A DNA stretch of 64,000 nucleotides from an uncultured Ruminiclostridium sp. (GCA_947630175.1 CANRGJ010000005.1:124001-188000); one strand, 5' to 3'; positions 17,428 through 25,023 are shown, counted from the stretch's first letter. Notes: a model not told the origin generated them from the sequence alone. Translations and numbers: made by a program.

Positions 17428-18814
17428 TATATTTCCTCCTGTATATCATTAGCGGAATTTTATAATTTCCGTTCTTTACAAAACCGTCCTGAAAATTTAT
17501 ATTAAATTTGCTGTCTTTATCGTCAGCATACACAACTGATAAAAGCGTCATAATATAATCGTTGTCATCACGAATTTCAATCTCATTTGTAGAAATTTCA
17601 TTTTTACCTTCCAAAAGTGCTTCAACAAAAGCTGAAACATTTTTTCTGCTAAATTTACGGCTCATGATTTCATTAGCCATTTTTTGGGCATTTGCTTTAA
17701 ATTCAGCTGTATCTGCCGACATTATCAGCTCTGAGGTCTTCTCTCTTTTGATAGGCCTTTTTCTTGAATAAAGGCTTTCGTCTGAAATAAATGATAGATC
17801 ATAAATCTCAAAAGTATCACTGATAAGTTCGTATGTTCTATCTGAACTTTTATTATCAGAAAGCAAGTGCAGAATGGTTATAAGATTTCCCCTAACGGAT
17901 TGGTCGGAATTGATTATGTAGTTTATTTTCTGAGCAGTAGATCTTGTGTATTGCGTGTTCTTTTTATCGACCTCTTTGATAAAGTCTTTTTCAATGCCAT
18001 CATAAGTGTCGATAATATAATGGATTTTTTTCAATATGTCGTTCCTACATTTTTCAGGGTCGGTATTTTTAGAAACGGACATATATTTTACTATTTCATT
18101 TACCGTATTTTCTTCAATCAGCCATTTTTTCAGAATTATTTGAATTGGTATTTTGTATTTAGGAACTGAGTCTCTGATCTTTAACGGTTTAAGCACCCGT
18201 TCTACAATTTCTTTTTGGTATATATCATAGTGCGAATGTAAAACACTGTTTACATCAGCAGTGTCTATAAGCTGTTGGTTATAGTATGTGATGCTGTGAT
18301 AAAGAGATTTAAGGCTTTCGACCAGTTTTTCTGTTCGGTCTGCTGAGTCATTGAGCGCAGTTATCATTTCATATGTATTTCGGGTTTCATCAGCATTTTT
18401 CAGGGAAGAATAAGTTGAATATACATATGCAAAATTTTCTGTATCTGAGGCATTCGCAATATCGCTCAACAGCTGTATTATTCTGTAACTAAATCCCGGC
18501 ACAGTTACATATTCACGAAAATCGTTTTCGATTTCTACAAGTATCCATCCTGCGCTCTTTAATTTTCGTATAAGGAAGTGCGCTTTTCCAGAAAGGGATT
18601 GCTCATTTTCATATAGCTCGTCTTCTGAAAAGTCGGCGTAAAATATATCATACTCCAGCTTTGAAACTATCATAGAAACAAGCTCGTCCTTTGATATCCT
18701 AAGATGCTGTTTGAACGCATCAAGAAGGACAAAAAGAGTATTAACATAAAGTCCTTTGTTTTTTGAAGCAAGGATGGAAAACAGATTTTCAGGTAAAATA
18801 TCATAAAGGTACAT
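17417..18814 (-). CDS. jetA: Wadjet protein JetA
   Basis: A 465-residue, largely helical protein that begins the operon. By size, position and context it is JetA, the MukF-like kleisin that joins the JetC heads. The N-terminal about 110 residues look like a winged-helix domain (LRISKDELVSMIV, then FLIRKLKSAGWI), followed by long helices. The absence of an obvious DUF3375-type sequence and its clostridial character suggest a JetA of the DUF5716 type (type II Wadjet), but I cannot confirm the type from sequence alone. Ribosome site AGGTG upstream; own promoter at 18889-18917. Confidence 0.83.
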   Translation of the reverse strand: MYLYDILPENLFSILASKNKGLYVNTLFVLLDAFKQHLRISKDELVSMIVSKLEYDIFYADFSEDELYENEQSLSGKAHFLIRKLKSAGWILVEIENDFREYVTVPGFSYRIIQLLSDIANASDTENFAYVYSTYSSLKNADETRNTYEMITALNDSADRTEKLVESLKSLYHSITYYNQQLIDTADVNSVLHSHYDIYQKEIVERVLKPLKIRDSVPKYKIPIQIILKKWLIEENTVNEIVKYMSVSKNTDPEKCRNDILKKIHYIIDTYDGIEKDFIKEVDKKNTQYTRSTAQKINYIINSDQSVRGNLITILHLLSDNKSSDRTYELISDTFEIYDLSFISDESLYSRKRPIKREKTSELIMSADTAEFKANAQKMANEIMSRKFSRKNVSAFVEALLEGKNEISTNEIEIRDDNDYIMTLLSVVYADDKDSKFNINFQDGFVKNGNYKIPLMIYRRKYSVS

Positions 18815-18863
18815 TCTAACACCTGCTTATACGCCTTATCTTTATCAAATGATTATTATGTGC

Positions 18864-18882
18864 AAAAAAGTCAAACTTTTTT
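18864..18882. promoter_or_regulatory. Inverted repeat in jetABCD leader
   Basis: Perfect 8-bp arms AAAAAAGT / ACTTTTTT with a 3-nt loop, 6 nt downstream of the jet -10 box, that is at or just after the transcription start. It may be an operator or an RNA hairpin controlling the defence operon. Confidence 0.45.
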
Positions 18883-18888
18883 AAAATT

Positions 18889-18917
18889 ATTGTATCATTT
18901 ATATACATAAAAGTCAA
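18889..18917 (-). promoter_or_regulatory. Promoter of jetABCD
   Basis: On the minus strand: TTGACT, 17 nt, TACAAT, about 75 nt before the jetA ATG. The 355-nt stretch 18815-19169 holds this promoter, the inverted repeat and the AT-rich upstream region of spoVT; I see no gene and no clear spoVT promoter in it. Confidence 0.75.
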
Positions 18918-19169
18918 CATGAATTTAAAACAGCCCTGAATAAGGAAAATTTTATCTTAACTCACCGTTTTCATGGGGTCGTTTTTAAAAAAAGGAATTT
19001 GTTTTATAATTTTTTGTAGTGCTTTTTTGAAAAATTAATACTGAAAAAGTTTAAACAGCGCATATGATCTATTTTAAACAAGAACCTGTATATTCTCTCA
19101 AATTCGGCAAATAATACAAGCACGAATAAATTGTGGAGTATCATGCTCCTATAAATACAGGAGGTTATA

Positions 19170-19712
19170 ATGAAAGCAACAGGAATTGTAAGACGAATAG
19201 ACGACTTGGGACGCGTAGTTATTCCCAAGGAAATAAGGCGCACCATGCATATCAGAGAGGGCGACCCTCTGGAGATATATACCAACGTAGACGGCGAAGT
19301 GATATTCAAGAAATATTCTCCCATAGGGGAAATTTCCTCCACCGCCGCACAGTATGCCGAGGTCTTATCAAAAATAGGCGGCTGTCCCGCAGCGATATGC
19401 GACCGCGATCATATAATAGCGGTTTCGGGAATGCAAAAGAAGGAAGTGCTTGAGCGCCGTGTTTCAAATTCCCTTGAGGACCTTATCGAACAGCGCAAAA
19501 GCCACGTTTACCGTTCCTACGAGGACGACAGGCTTATGCCTATCGAGGGCGTTGACAAGTACGCTATCGTGTGCGCTCCAATAATTTCTCAGGGCGATGT
19601 CAGCGGTGCGGTGATGATGCTTGACGGCGGCAACGCCGAATACGCCACCCCCGAACAGACCGCCCTCGTCCAAGCGGCGGCAATGTATTTTTCAAAGCAG
19701 ATGGAAGAATAA
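19170..19712 (+). CDS. spoVT: Stage V sporulation protein T
   Basis: A 180-residue transcription factor of the forespore. The first 50 residues are an AbrB-type swapped-hairpin DNA-binding domain (GIVRRIDDLGRVVIPKEIRR, then GDPLEIY). The rest has the GAF-like domain of SpoVT, ending in VSGAVMMLDGG. Length and domain order equal those of B. subtilis SpoVT (178 residues), which separates it from the shorter AbrB proteins. GGAGG lies 6 nt before the ATG. It is divergent from the Wadjet operon and ends in a bidirectional terminator. Confidence 0.93.
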   Translation: MKATGIVRRIDDLGRVVIPKEIRRTMHIREGDPLEIYTNVDGEVIFKKYSPIGEISSTAAQYAEVLSKIGGCPAAICDRDHIIAVSGMQKKEVLERRVSNSLEDLIEQRKSHVYRSYEDDRLMPIEGVDKYAIVCAPIISQGDVSGAVMMLDGGNAEYATPEQTALVQAAAMYFSKQMEE

Positions 19713-19716
19713 ATCA

Positions 19717-19756
19717 AAAAAATAACCCTGCATGATTTTTATGCAGGGTTATTTTT
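19717..19756 (+). terminator. Terminator after spoVT
   Basis: Stem AATAACCCTGCAT / ATGCAGGGTTATT with a 7-nt loop and a T run. Confidence 0.9.
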
Positions 19757-19761
19757 CTGCC

Positions 19762-19790
19762 TTGACACCCGCCCCCAAAAATGCTATACT
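19762..19790 (+). promoter_or_regulatory. Promoter of sfsA
   Basis: TTGACA, 17-nt spacer, TATACT, directly behind the spoVT terminator and 28 nt before the sfsA ATG. Confidence 0.82.
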
Positions 19791-19818
19791 TTTCCCAAAC
19801 AAACAGGGAAGTACATAA

Positions 19819-20493
19819 ATGAAATACAACAACATAACAAGCGGCAGATTTATCTCCCGCCCCAACCGCTTTATCGCCAACGTTGAAATAAACGGAAAAA
19901 CCGAGATATGCCACGTCAAAAACACGGGACGCTGCAAAGAGCTTCTCACCCCTGACGCCGCCGTTTATCTTGAAATTTCCCACAACCCCGCCCGAAAGAC
20001 AAAATTCGACCTTATCGCCGTGCAAAAGGGAGATTTGCTGATAAATATGGACAGTGCCGCACCCAACAAAGCCGCCGCCGAATACCTGAGAAAGCGCTTC
20101 AGCAGAAACGCATACATACAGCCCGAATACACCTATGGCTCCTCCCGCATAGATTTTTACGCTGAGAAGGACGGTGAAAAATGGCTCATAGAAGTCAAAG
20201 GCGTGACTTTGGAGGAACAGGGAAAAGCTCTTTTTCCCGACGCTCCCACCCTTCGCGGCGTAAAGCACATAAACGAACTTATAAACGCCGCCCGAAACGG
20301 TTACAAAGCCTGCCTGCTTTTTATTATCCAGATGAAAGGCGTAGCTTCCTTTTCACCCAACGACAACACCCACCCCGAATTCGGGCAGGCCCTGCGAAAC
20401 GCCGCAAAGCAGGGCGTCCTGATAAAGGCGGTGGACTGCATAGTTACTCCCGACTCAATGACCGCCGACAGTGAAGTGGAAATAAAGCTGTAA
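19819..20493 (+). CDS. sfsA: SfsA family DNA/RNA nuclease
   Basis: A 224-residue protein with the SfsA pattern throughout: RFIANVEINGK, CHVKNTGRCKELL, an OB-fold-like N-terminal part, then the nuclease half with SRIDFYAE, LIEVKGVTLE and ALFPDAPTLRG, where the acidic residues and Lys form a PD-(D/E)xK site. The family was first named sugar fermentation stimulation protein and is now seen as a nuclease; its cell role is unclear. It stands alone between its own promoter and a terminator. Confidence 0.93.
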   Translation: MKYNNITSGRFISRPNRFIANVEINGKTEICHVKNTGRCKELLTPDAAVYLEISHNPARKTKFDLIAVQKGDLLINMDSAAPNKAAAEYLRKRFSRNAYIQPEYTYGSSRIDFYAEKDGEKWLIEVKGVTLEEQGKALFPDAPTLRGVKHINELINAARNGYKACLLFIIQMKGVASFSPNDNTHPEFGQALRNAAKQGVLIKAVDCIVTPDSMTADSEVEIKL

Positions 20494-20498
20494 AAAAC

Positions 20499-20530
20499 AG
20501 ACCCGTGAGCATTAAACTCACGGGTCTTTG
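20499..20530. terminator. Shared terminator of sfsA and RRXRR gene
   Basis: AGACCCGTGAG / CTCACGGGTCT stem with A run before and TTT after, between convergent genes. Confidence 0.85.
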
Positions 20531-20535
20531 TATCA

Positions 20536-21636
20536 TTACATCTTAAAACTGTCCCTGATACTTTGGATTATCTTATCTCTTATAGCGTCAACGTCAATGT
20601 TATCCATTACCTCTTCCGCCACTTCGTCCGCAATATCGTCGGGGTCAAACTCGTCCTCAAGCTCCTCTTGAACACGTTCCATAACTGTCCTGCGTATGGA
20701 ATCCGCGTTTGCTCCTCCGAAAAAGTCAAAATTGAATGTGTTCTGATCAGCTTTATTTTGCTGCGCCTCTTTCATATCGGGGAATGCGTCCTTCGACCAC
20801 CGGGAATCTCTTGGAAATCCCTCGCTGAAAATTATGTTGTGCCTTTGCGGCAGCCCCTTGGGAGCAGGGTCCTCAGGCAGGTCTGCATAGCTTTCAGGCT
20901 CGTCTGCGTGCATAACGGTTGCATAAGCCGCCATTGCGATAAATCTCAGCTTTGTGTAGCATGCGTTGCCTGTATTGAAAGGTATCCTGTAAAGGTACCA
21001 GCCCTTATAATGCCTTTCGTACCTGATAAAATTGCGGTTGAGATTGTAGATAGACTGGTTTTCGTTATCCGCGTCAAAAACTATCTCCAGTCGGCAGGTC
21101 TCCTGATTTCTGTCATTCTCTCCGCCGTTGAGCCAGAACACGAATTCATAATCCGTATTCTTCTCCAGTGTAAGCTCCGCCGTTTCGATCTGCGACCAGT
21201 TCCAGTTCCAGTCGCCTATCATATAGGCTTCAGTCAGCTTTCCGAACGGGTCTGTGATAAAGGAACGGGTAGCCACAGTTTTGTCGCATTCCTTGCTGGG
21301 CTTCCATTCCCTTGCGTTGAAAAAAAGCGTTTTCGCCTTTTTTTCAACTGGATTTTCAGCCTGCTTTGTGGGCACTTCGGGAATGTCCTCCGCCTTTGTT
21401 TCAATGACTTCGCCTGTCTCAGCGGAAACGGTAACGGTTTCATTATTGTTGTCAGTGATATTGAAAAGTTTCATATTATCCTCCGTATCGGGCGGAGCTG
21501 AACTGTCCACAAGACGAATTTCGTACTCACTGACCTTCTCAGCCCGCCCTTTTTTGATTAGTCCTTTAGCTCTTTTAGGGTAGGTATTACCGAGAAAATT
21601 ACCAAATTCGTCCTTCACAATTACGTTTTTTGCTAT
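20536..21636 (-). CDS. RRXRR-type N-terminal domain protein with acidic C-terminus
   Basis: The first about 50 residues (GNTYPKRAKGLIKKGRAEKV, then YEIRLV) resemble the RRXRR/PLMP domain found at the N-terminus of IscB-type proteins. The middle (about 100-260) is a beta-rich domain with WNWNWSQIETAELTL and YEFVFWLNGGENDRNQETCR, of unknown function; the last 60 residues are helical and acidic (FDPDDIADEVAEEVMDN). There is no ATG. A GTG at 21618 lacks a ribosome site. An ATA at 21636 (giving AKNVIV...) has AAGGGGG 9 nt upstream, and an ATT at 21690 has AGGGGA 8 nt upstream. I chose ATA by family resemblance; the true start is open. Function unknown. Confidence 0.62.
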   Translation of the reverse strand: MAKNVIVKDEFGNFLGNTYPKRAKGLIKKGRAEKVSEYEIRLVDSSAPPDTEDNMKLFNITDNNNETVTVSAETGEVIETKAEDIPEVPTKQAENPVEKKAKTLFFNAREWKPSKECDKTVATRSFITDPFGKLTEAYMIGDWNWNWSQIETAELTLEKNTDYEFVFWLNGGENDRNQETCRLEIVFDADNENQSIYNLNRNFIRYERHYKGWYLYRIPFNTGNACYTKLRFIAMAAYATVMHADEPESYADLPEDPAPKGLPQRHNIIFSEGFPRDSRWSKDAFPDMKEAQQNKADQNTFNFDFFGGANADSIRRTVMERVQEELEDEFDPDDIADEVAEEVMDNIDVDAIRDKIIQSIRDSFKM

Positions 21637-21703
21637 GGGTATCTTCCCCCTTGTGAAAATATTGAATTGTCGTACGCTGTTTTTTGTAATGGGTGTCGTC
21701 CCC
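21625..21703 (-). repeat. Two direct copies of a 25-nt leader motif
   Basis: On the minus strand GGGGAnGAnACCCATnnCAAAAAAC occurs at about 21679-21703 and again at about 21625-21649, spaced 54 nt (in frame), with 21 of 25 bases identical. Each copy contains a Shine-Dalgarno-like G run and can fold GGG on CCC. Confidence 0.6.
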
Positions 21704-21714
21704 TGTACAGAATT

Positions 21715-21743
21715 ATTTTACCATACGGAGATTTTTTTGTCAA
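21715..21743 (-). promoter_or_regulatory. Promoter of RRXRR gene
   Basis: On the minus strand: TTGACA, 17 nt, TAAAAT. The transcript should begin near 21708, just before the first leader motif. Confidence 0.8.
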
Positions 21744-21800
21744 CCGCATTTTCAGAAAAGCGGTAAGATGTTTTTTCCGAATAACTGCCCCTTATCACGA

Positions 21801-21829
21801 TTGACAACGCCCCCTTTTTATGGTAAAAT
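21801..21829 (+). promoter_or_regulatory. Promoter of DUF2441 gene
   Basis: TTGACA (21801-21806), 17-nt spacer, TAAAAT (21824-21829). The first copy of the 38-bp direct repeat begins right at the expected transcript start. Confidence 0.82.
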
Positions 21830-21830
21830 G

Positions 21831-21868
21831 CTTTATTGAGTGGAATAAACAGATAGATCAGACTTTAT
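21831..21868 (+). repeat. 38-bp direct repeat, copy 1
   Basis: CTTTATTGAGTGGAATAAAC and following bases match the copy at 22436-22473 in 33 of 38 positions. The two copies bound the DUF2441 gene. Confidence 0.7.
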
Positions 21869-21883
21869 TGGGAGACAGATAAA

Positions 21884-22432
21884 ATGTACGCTTTTCACGT
21901 TGTAACAGACAGACCTATGTACCTTGGACAAAAGATCATATTTGACGATTCGCACCATAGCGGAGTATATCAGAGAGTATACGATAAACTTAACGCTGTG
22001 AATGATATATATGACAATCCTGAGAAATATGATGAAACAAAGTTAGAACATCACACCTCGGTCGCTTTACGGGAATTGGCATTGGAAGAAGTTCGCAAAA
22101 AGAAATATCCTCAGTACCCGTCAAGAATGAGCTGCCTGTATGTGTCAAAAACCTTTGAGGAGGCAAAGAACTGGGGGAAATATTTTGCGGAGATAGGAAG
22201 GCCCACATACAGCATTGTAAAGCTTGAAATACAAGGCAATTGTTTTATCGGAGACGCTGCAAAGTGTTTTGACGGGCGGACGGATAAAGCGGAAAATCTG
22301 CGGCTCGCTGAGTTATATTGGGAAAACGGCTCTGACAAATCTGATGAAAAGCCCATTGAAGAAATGCTTGTAGATGGGATTATAACAGTAGTTGAAATAC
22401 TGGAAGAAATCAACGCAAATTTGAACGGTTAA
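21884..22432 (+). CDS. DUF2441-like protein
   Basis: A 182-residue soluble protein. The start FHVVTDRPMYLGQKIIFD, the central HHSGVYQRVYDKL and the later CLYVSKTFEEAKNWGKYF are features I associate with the DUF2441 family of Firmicutes. The arrangement (an early His/Thr strand, a Y-x-S-K-T strand and a late acidic strand) recalls the ADP-ribosyltransferase fold, but no activity is proven and I do not claim one. Codon use is more AT-rich than in surrounding housekeeping genes, and a direct repeat flanks it, both signs of an accessory gene. GGGAG lies 9 nt before the ATG. Confidence 0.65.
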   Translation: MYAFHVVTDRPMYLGQKIIFDDSHHSGVYQRVYDKLNAVNDIYDNPEKYDETKLEHHTSVALRELALEEVRKKKYPQYPSRMSCLYVSKTFEEAKNWGKYFAEIGRPTYSIVKLEIQGNCFIGDAAKCFDGRTDKAENLRLAELYWENGSDKSDEKPIEEMLVDGIITVVEILEEINANLNG

Positions 22433-22435
22433 ATT

Positions 22436-22473
22436 CTTTATAGAGTGGAATAAACAGATGAATCAGAATTTGT
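22436..22473 (+). repeat. 38-bp direct repeat, copy 2
   Basis: Second copy of the repeat, 4 nt after the DUF2441 stop. No promoter is seen in front of it. It opens the 131-nt spacer before the protease frame. Confidence 0.7.
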
Positions 22474-22563
22474 CTCCCACCGCCAAATTTAAGTTCTTAT
22501 CAAAAAACCTAAATCTTTAAGAAAAGATAATTTCTGCAAAAGAACGACAGAAAGGCAGAAGCT

Positions 22564-23322
22564 ATAAGAGAAATAAAATTTCAAAATATTGCAGGAATAA
22601 TACTGATACCTGCAAAGGCAAATTCACAGGACGGGTGGTTCGCCTTTGACACAGGGGCAATGCAAACAGTGCTGAATAACAATTATTTCCCTGAGCTTAC
22701 AGGCGAAAAAAGAGACGTCGCTGTATTTGACAGCGAAATGTCAGTTACGGGTGCTGCGGAAACGTATCTTCAGGAGCTTGTAATCGACGGCATTCCTGCG
22801 GACAACAGTCAGCCTGTACTTCTTATGGATATGTCGTATGTGGAAACAGAACTGCGGACGTTACAGCCTGATGTTTGTTTCCTCGGCTCCATTGGGACAG
22901 ATATTTTCAAAAATGTTCCGATACTTTTGGACTATGAGCATTCGACTTTCACCATTGAGCCAAATATAAATACTGATGGCGCTGAAAGTATCCCCCTCTC
23001 GAATGAAGCGCTCCCTATAATTATTATTGAGCTTGGCGGCGAACCCCACAGATTTGTCCTTGACACAGGCGCAAATACCTGCATGCTGTCAAGCGAGCTT
23101 TCAGAAAAAATAACAGTTTCGCCCTCGCCTGATTCATCGAATATTGTTTTGATTCCCGAAGTCAAAGTGGGAACTCACCGTTACACAGATATAAGCGCTG
23201 TCTTCACCGATATTTCTCACATTCGCTGCCGTGTAGATGCGGACGGCGTTATCGGTTATCATATACTGTCTCCCCAGTTATCCCTTCTTGATTTTCAGAG
23301 ATCTGTTCTGTATTTATTCTGA
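22564..23322 (+). CDS. Single-chain two-lobed retropepsin-like aspartic protease, start codon ATA or lost
   Basis: The frame encodes two aspartyl-protease half-sites: WFAFDTGAM (D29) and RFVLDTGANTCML (D167), each followed by a flap-like segment and, in the second lobe, a GVIGYHIL hydrophobic-hydrophobic-Gly turn. Bacterial retropepsin-like proteins usually have one such site and dimerise; here both lobes are in one chain of 252 residues. No signal peptide or membrane segment is seen. The frame is open upstream to the TAA at 22528 but contains no ATG, GTG or TTG before the first active site. AAAGG lies 8 nt before an ATA at 22564 that would give the natural N-terminus; the first ATG (22660) would delete the first active site. 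Either an ATA start or a decayed gene. Confidence 0.6.
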   Translation: MREIKFQNIAGIILIPAKANSQDGWFAFDTGAMQTVLNNNYFPELTGEKRDVAVFDSEMSVTGAAETYLQELVIDGIPADNSQPVLLMDMSYVETELRTLQPDVCFLGSIGTDIFKNVPILLDYEHSTFTIEPNINTDGAESIPLSNEALPIIIIELGGEPHRFVLDTGANTCMLSSELSEKITVSPSPDSSNIVLIPEVKVGTHRYTDISAVFTDISHIRCRVDADGVIGYHILSPQLSLLDFQRSVLYLF

Positions 23323-23368
23323 AAAGAATGACCCCGTCATTAAAATAAAAAAGAAAGAAGCTGACATT

Positions 23369-24172
23369 TTGAAAATATTTGACGCACACGTTCACATTTT
23401 CCCCGAAAAGATAGCCGCGAAAGCGTCTGTCAACATCGGAAAATTCTACGACCTTCATATGGACTTTGACGGCACGGTGGATTCCCTTATAAACCTTTAT
23501 TCCAAAGTTGGCGTATCAAAGTGCCTTGTCCAGTCGGTCGCAACGACTCCCGCCCAGGTCCGGAGCATAAACAATTTCATCTCCAAAAGCGTTTGCGAAC
23601 ACCCTGATATGTTCGTGGGCTTTTGTTCTCTCCACCCCCTTATGAGCAGGGAAGAGATAAGAGATGAGATAGACAGGGCGATTTCCCTCGGCTTAAAGGG
23701 AATAAAGCTCCACCCCGACTTTCAGGATTTCAAAATAGACGACCGCAAAGCCTATGACATTTACGAGGCAGCCGAGGGCAGACTTCCTATTTTGTTTCAC
23801 ACAGGGGATTACCGCTACGACCGTTCCTCGCCAAAGCGCCTTGCCAACGCCCTGAAGGACTTTCCCAAGCTGATAGCCATAGCTGCTCATTTCGGCGCAT
23901 GGAGCGAGTGGGCGGAGGGCAAGCACTACCTTGCGGACAACCCCAACGTTTACGTTGACACCAGCAGTTCTCTCTATGCTCTCTCCCCCGAAACTGCCCT
24001 TGATTATATCAAAGCCTTCACCCCAGACCGTGTGATGTTCGGCACGGATTATCCTATGTGGAGCGTCGTTGACGAGCTTAAACATATGGAGGCTATCGAC
24101 CTTTCTGATGAGGACAGGGAAAAGGTGATGTACAACACCGCCTGCAAGCTGCTTGGCGTGGAGGACAATTAA
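23369..24172 (+). CDS. Amidohydrolase family metal-dependent hydrolase
   Basis: A 267-residue TIM-barrel hydrolase of the amidohydrolase-2 type. Metal ligands are visible in IFDAHVHIFPEK (HxH), in IKLHPDF (middle His), in PILFHTGD (His) and in VMFGTDYPMWS (Asp). Enzymes of this family hydrolyse or decarboxylate diverse substrates; the substrate here is unknown. I chose the TTG at 23369 because the protein then starts at KIFDAHVHI, as in relatives; upstream in-frame codons run through the preceding gene. The ribosome site is weak (AAAGAAAGAAG). The stop TAA is followed at once by the ATG of the next gene. Confidence 0.83.
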   Translation: MKIFDAHVHIFPEKIAAKASVNIGKFYDLHMDFDGTVDSLINLYSKVGVSKCLVQSVATTPAQVRSINNFISKSVCEHPDMFVGFCSLHPLMSREEIRDEIDRAISLGLKGIKLHPDFQDFKIDDRKAYDIYEAAEGRLPILFHTGDYRYDRSSPKRLANALKDFPKLIAIAAHFGAWSEWAEGKHYLADNPNVYVDTSSSLYALSPETALDYIKAFTPDRVMFGTDYPMWSVVDELKHMEAIDLSDEDREKVMYNTACKLLGVEDN

Positions 24173-24496
24173 ATGGATATATTAGGTATAGCGCTTTACA
24201 TTCTGAGCATCGCCTTCGCCGCTTTACACTGCTTTGCCGCCGTCAGTCAAATCAAAGCCGACAAAAAACCGTTTCCGGGAGCTTTGATGATAATAGGTTC
24301 GCTGATTTTAGCAGGCGCAGTGATTTACGGTATTGCAAAGCAGTCATTTGATTTTATTTTTGCATTGTTCGGCTGCGGGGCAATTTGTTTCGCTGCAGTT
24401 TTCAACGGCCTTAAAAGCGGAAGCTTTCATATTCAGCACCATATCGTCCGCATAGCGATCTCTGTAATATTGATAGCAGGCTATATCTTCCTTTGA
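24173..24496 (+). CDS. Small membrane protein, unknown
   Basis: A 107-residue protein with four hydrophobic segments (about 4-24, 38-56, 62-80 and 90-106) and little else; no family recognised. It starts directly on the stop of the amidohydrolase gene (TAAATG), so it is probably translationally coupled and part of the same operon. Confidence 0.6.
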   Translation: MDILGIALYILSIAFAALHCFAAVSQIKADKKPFPGALMIIGSLILAGAVIYGIAKQSFDFIFALFGCGAICFAAVFNGLKSGSFHIQHHIVRIAISVILIAGYIFL

Positions 24497-24587
24497 GCAT
24501 AGTGCAGATATTCTGAGAACAGCAAAACAAGCTTTTATAAGCGCCTGTTTCAAGGTGTTGAACTTTGATTGAATTTGATATTCAGAC

Positions 24588-24630
24588 ATAAAATTCCCCC
24601 GCCTTTTAAAAGACGGGGGATAATTTTATG
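24588..24630. terminator. Bidirectional terminator
   Basis: A near-perfect palindrome CCCCCGCCTTTT / AAAAGACGGGGG flanked by ATAAAATT and AATTTTAT. It serves both the membrane-protein operon and the convergent XRE gene. The stretch 24497-24587 holds nothing I recognise. Confidence 0.82.
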
Positions 24631-24639
24631 CCAAAATAT

Positions 24640-24969
24640 CTATTCCTCTTTGCTTATCGCCTCTGCAAATACCGCCAGAAGCTTTTCCGCATACGCTTTC
24701 TGGCGTTCTGACAGGGAACTCAGCATTGTGATTATATGTGAATTATCCGTATTTTCTTCGGTGCCGTTTACTATGAAATCCGTCGTCACATTCAGCGCTG
24801 CTGCGATCCTTCTCAGAGTAGGGATAGTCATAGACTTGCGCCCTTTTTCAATATCCGCCAGGAATTGCACTGAGATGTCAGCCAGCTCCGACAGCTTTTC
24901 TCTTGAGTAACCTCTGCGTTTCCTCAGTGCGTTTATTCTTTCTCCAACTTCCAGATTGGTTATATCCAT
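24640..24969 (-). CDS. XRE family helix-turn-helix regulator
   Basis: A 109-residue protein. Residues 8-66 form an HTH-3 domain (GERINALRKRRGYSREKLSE, then QFLADIEKGRKSMTIPTLRRI, with the usual N-terminal helix-turn-helix spacing). The C-terminal 40 residues are helical (MLSSLSERQKAYAEKLL) and likely serve dimerisation. A strong ribosome site (AGGGGGAG) precedes the ATG. It is divergent from the leucine-rich surface protein, and a dyad overlapping that gene's -35 box suggests that it represses the neighbour; this is inference. Confidence 0.85.
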   Translation of the reverse strand: MDITNLEVGERINALRKRRGYSREKLSELADISVQFLADIEKGRKSMTIPTLRRIAAALNVTTDFIVNGTEENTDNSHIITMLSSLSERQKAYAEKLLAVFAEAISKEE

Positions 24970-25023
24970 AAAATCTCCCCCTTTTGTAATAGTATAACCA
25001 ATTCTTTAGCAGTAAAAAATAAT

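Noticed and set aside
20563-21501. A 312-codon plus-strand frame opposite the RRXRR gene
   Set aside because: The minus-strand frame has a promoter, a recognisable N-domain and an acidic natural-looking tail; the plus frame has Cys/Val/Leu-rich shadow composition and no ribosome site.
21640-21710. preQ1 or fluoride riboswitch in the RRXRR leader
   Set aside because: GGGG..ACCC..CAAAAAAC superficially recalls a small pseudoknot riboswitch, but the conserved loop bases of either class are missing and the motif is repeated at start-codon position.
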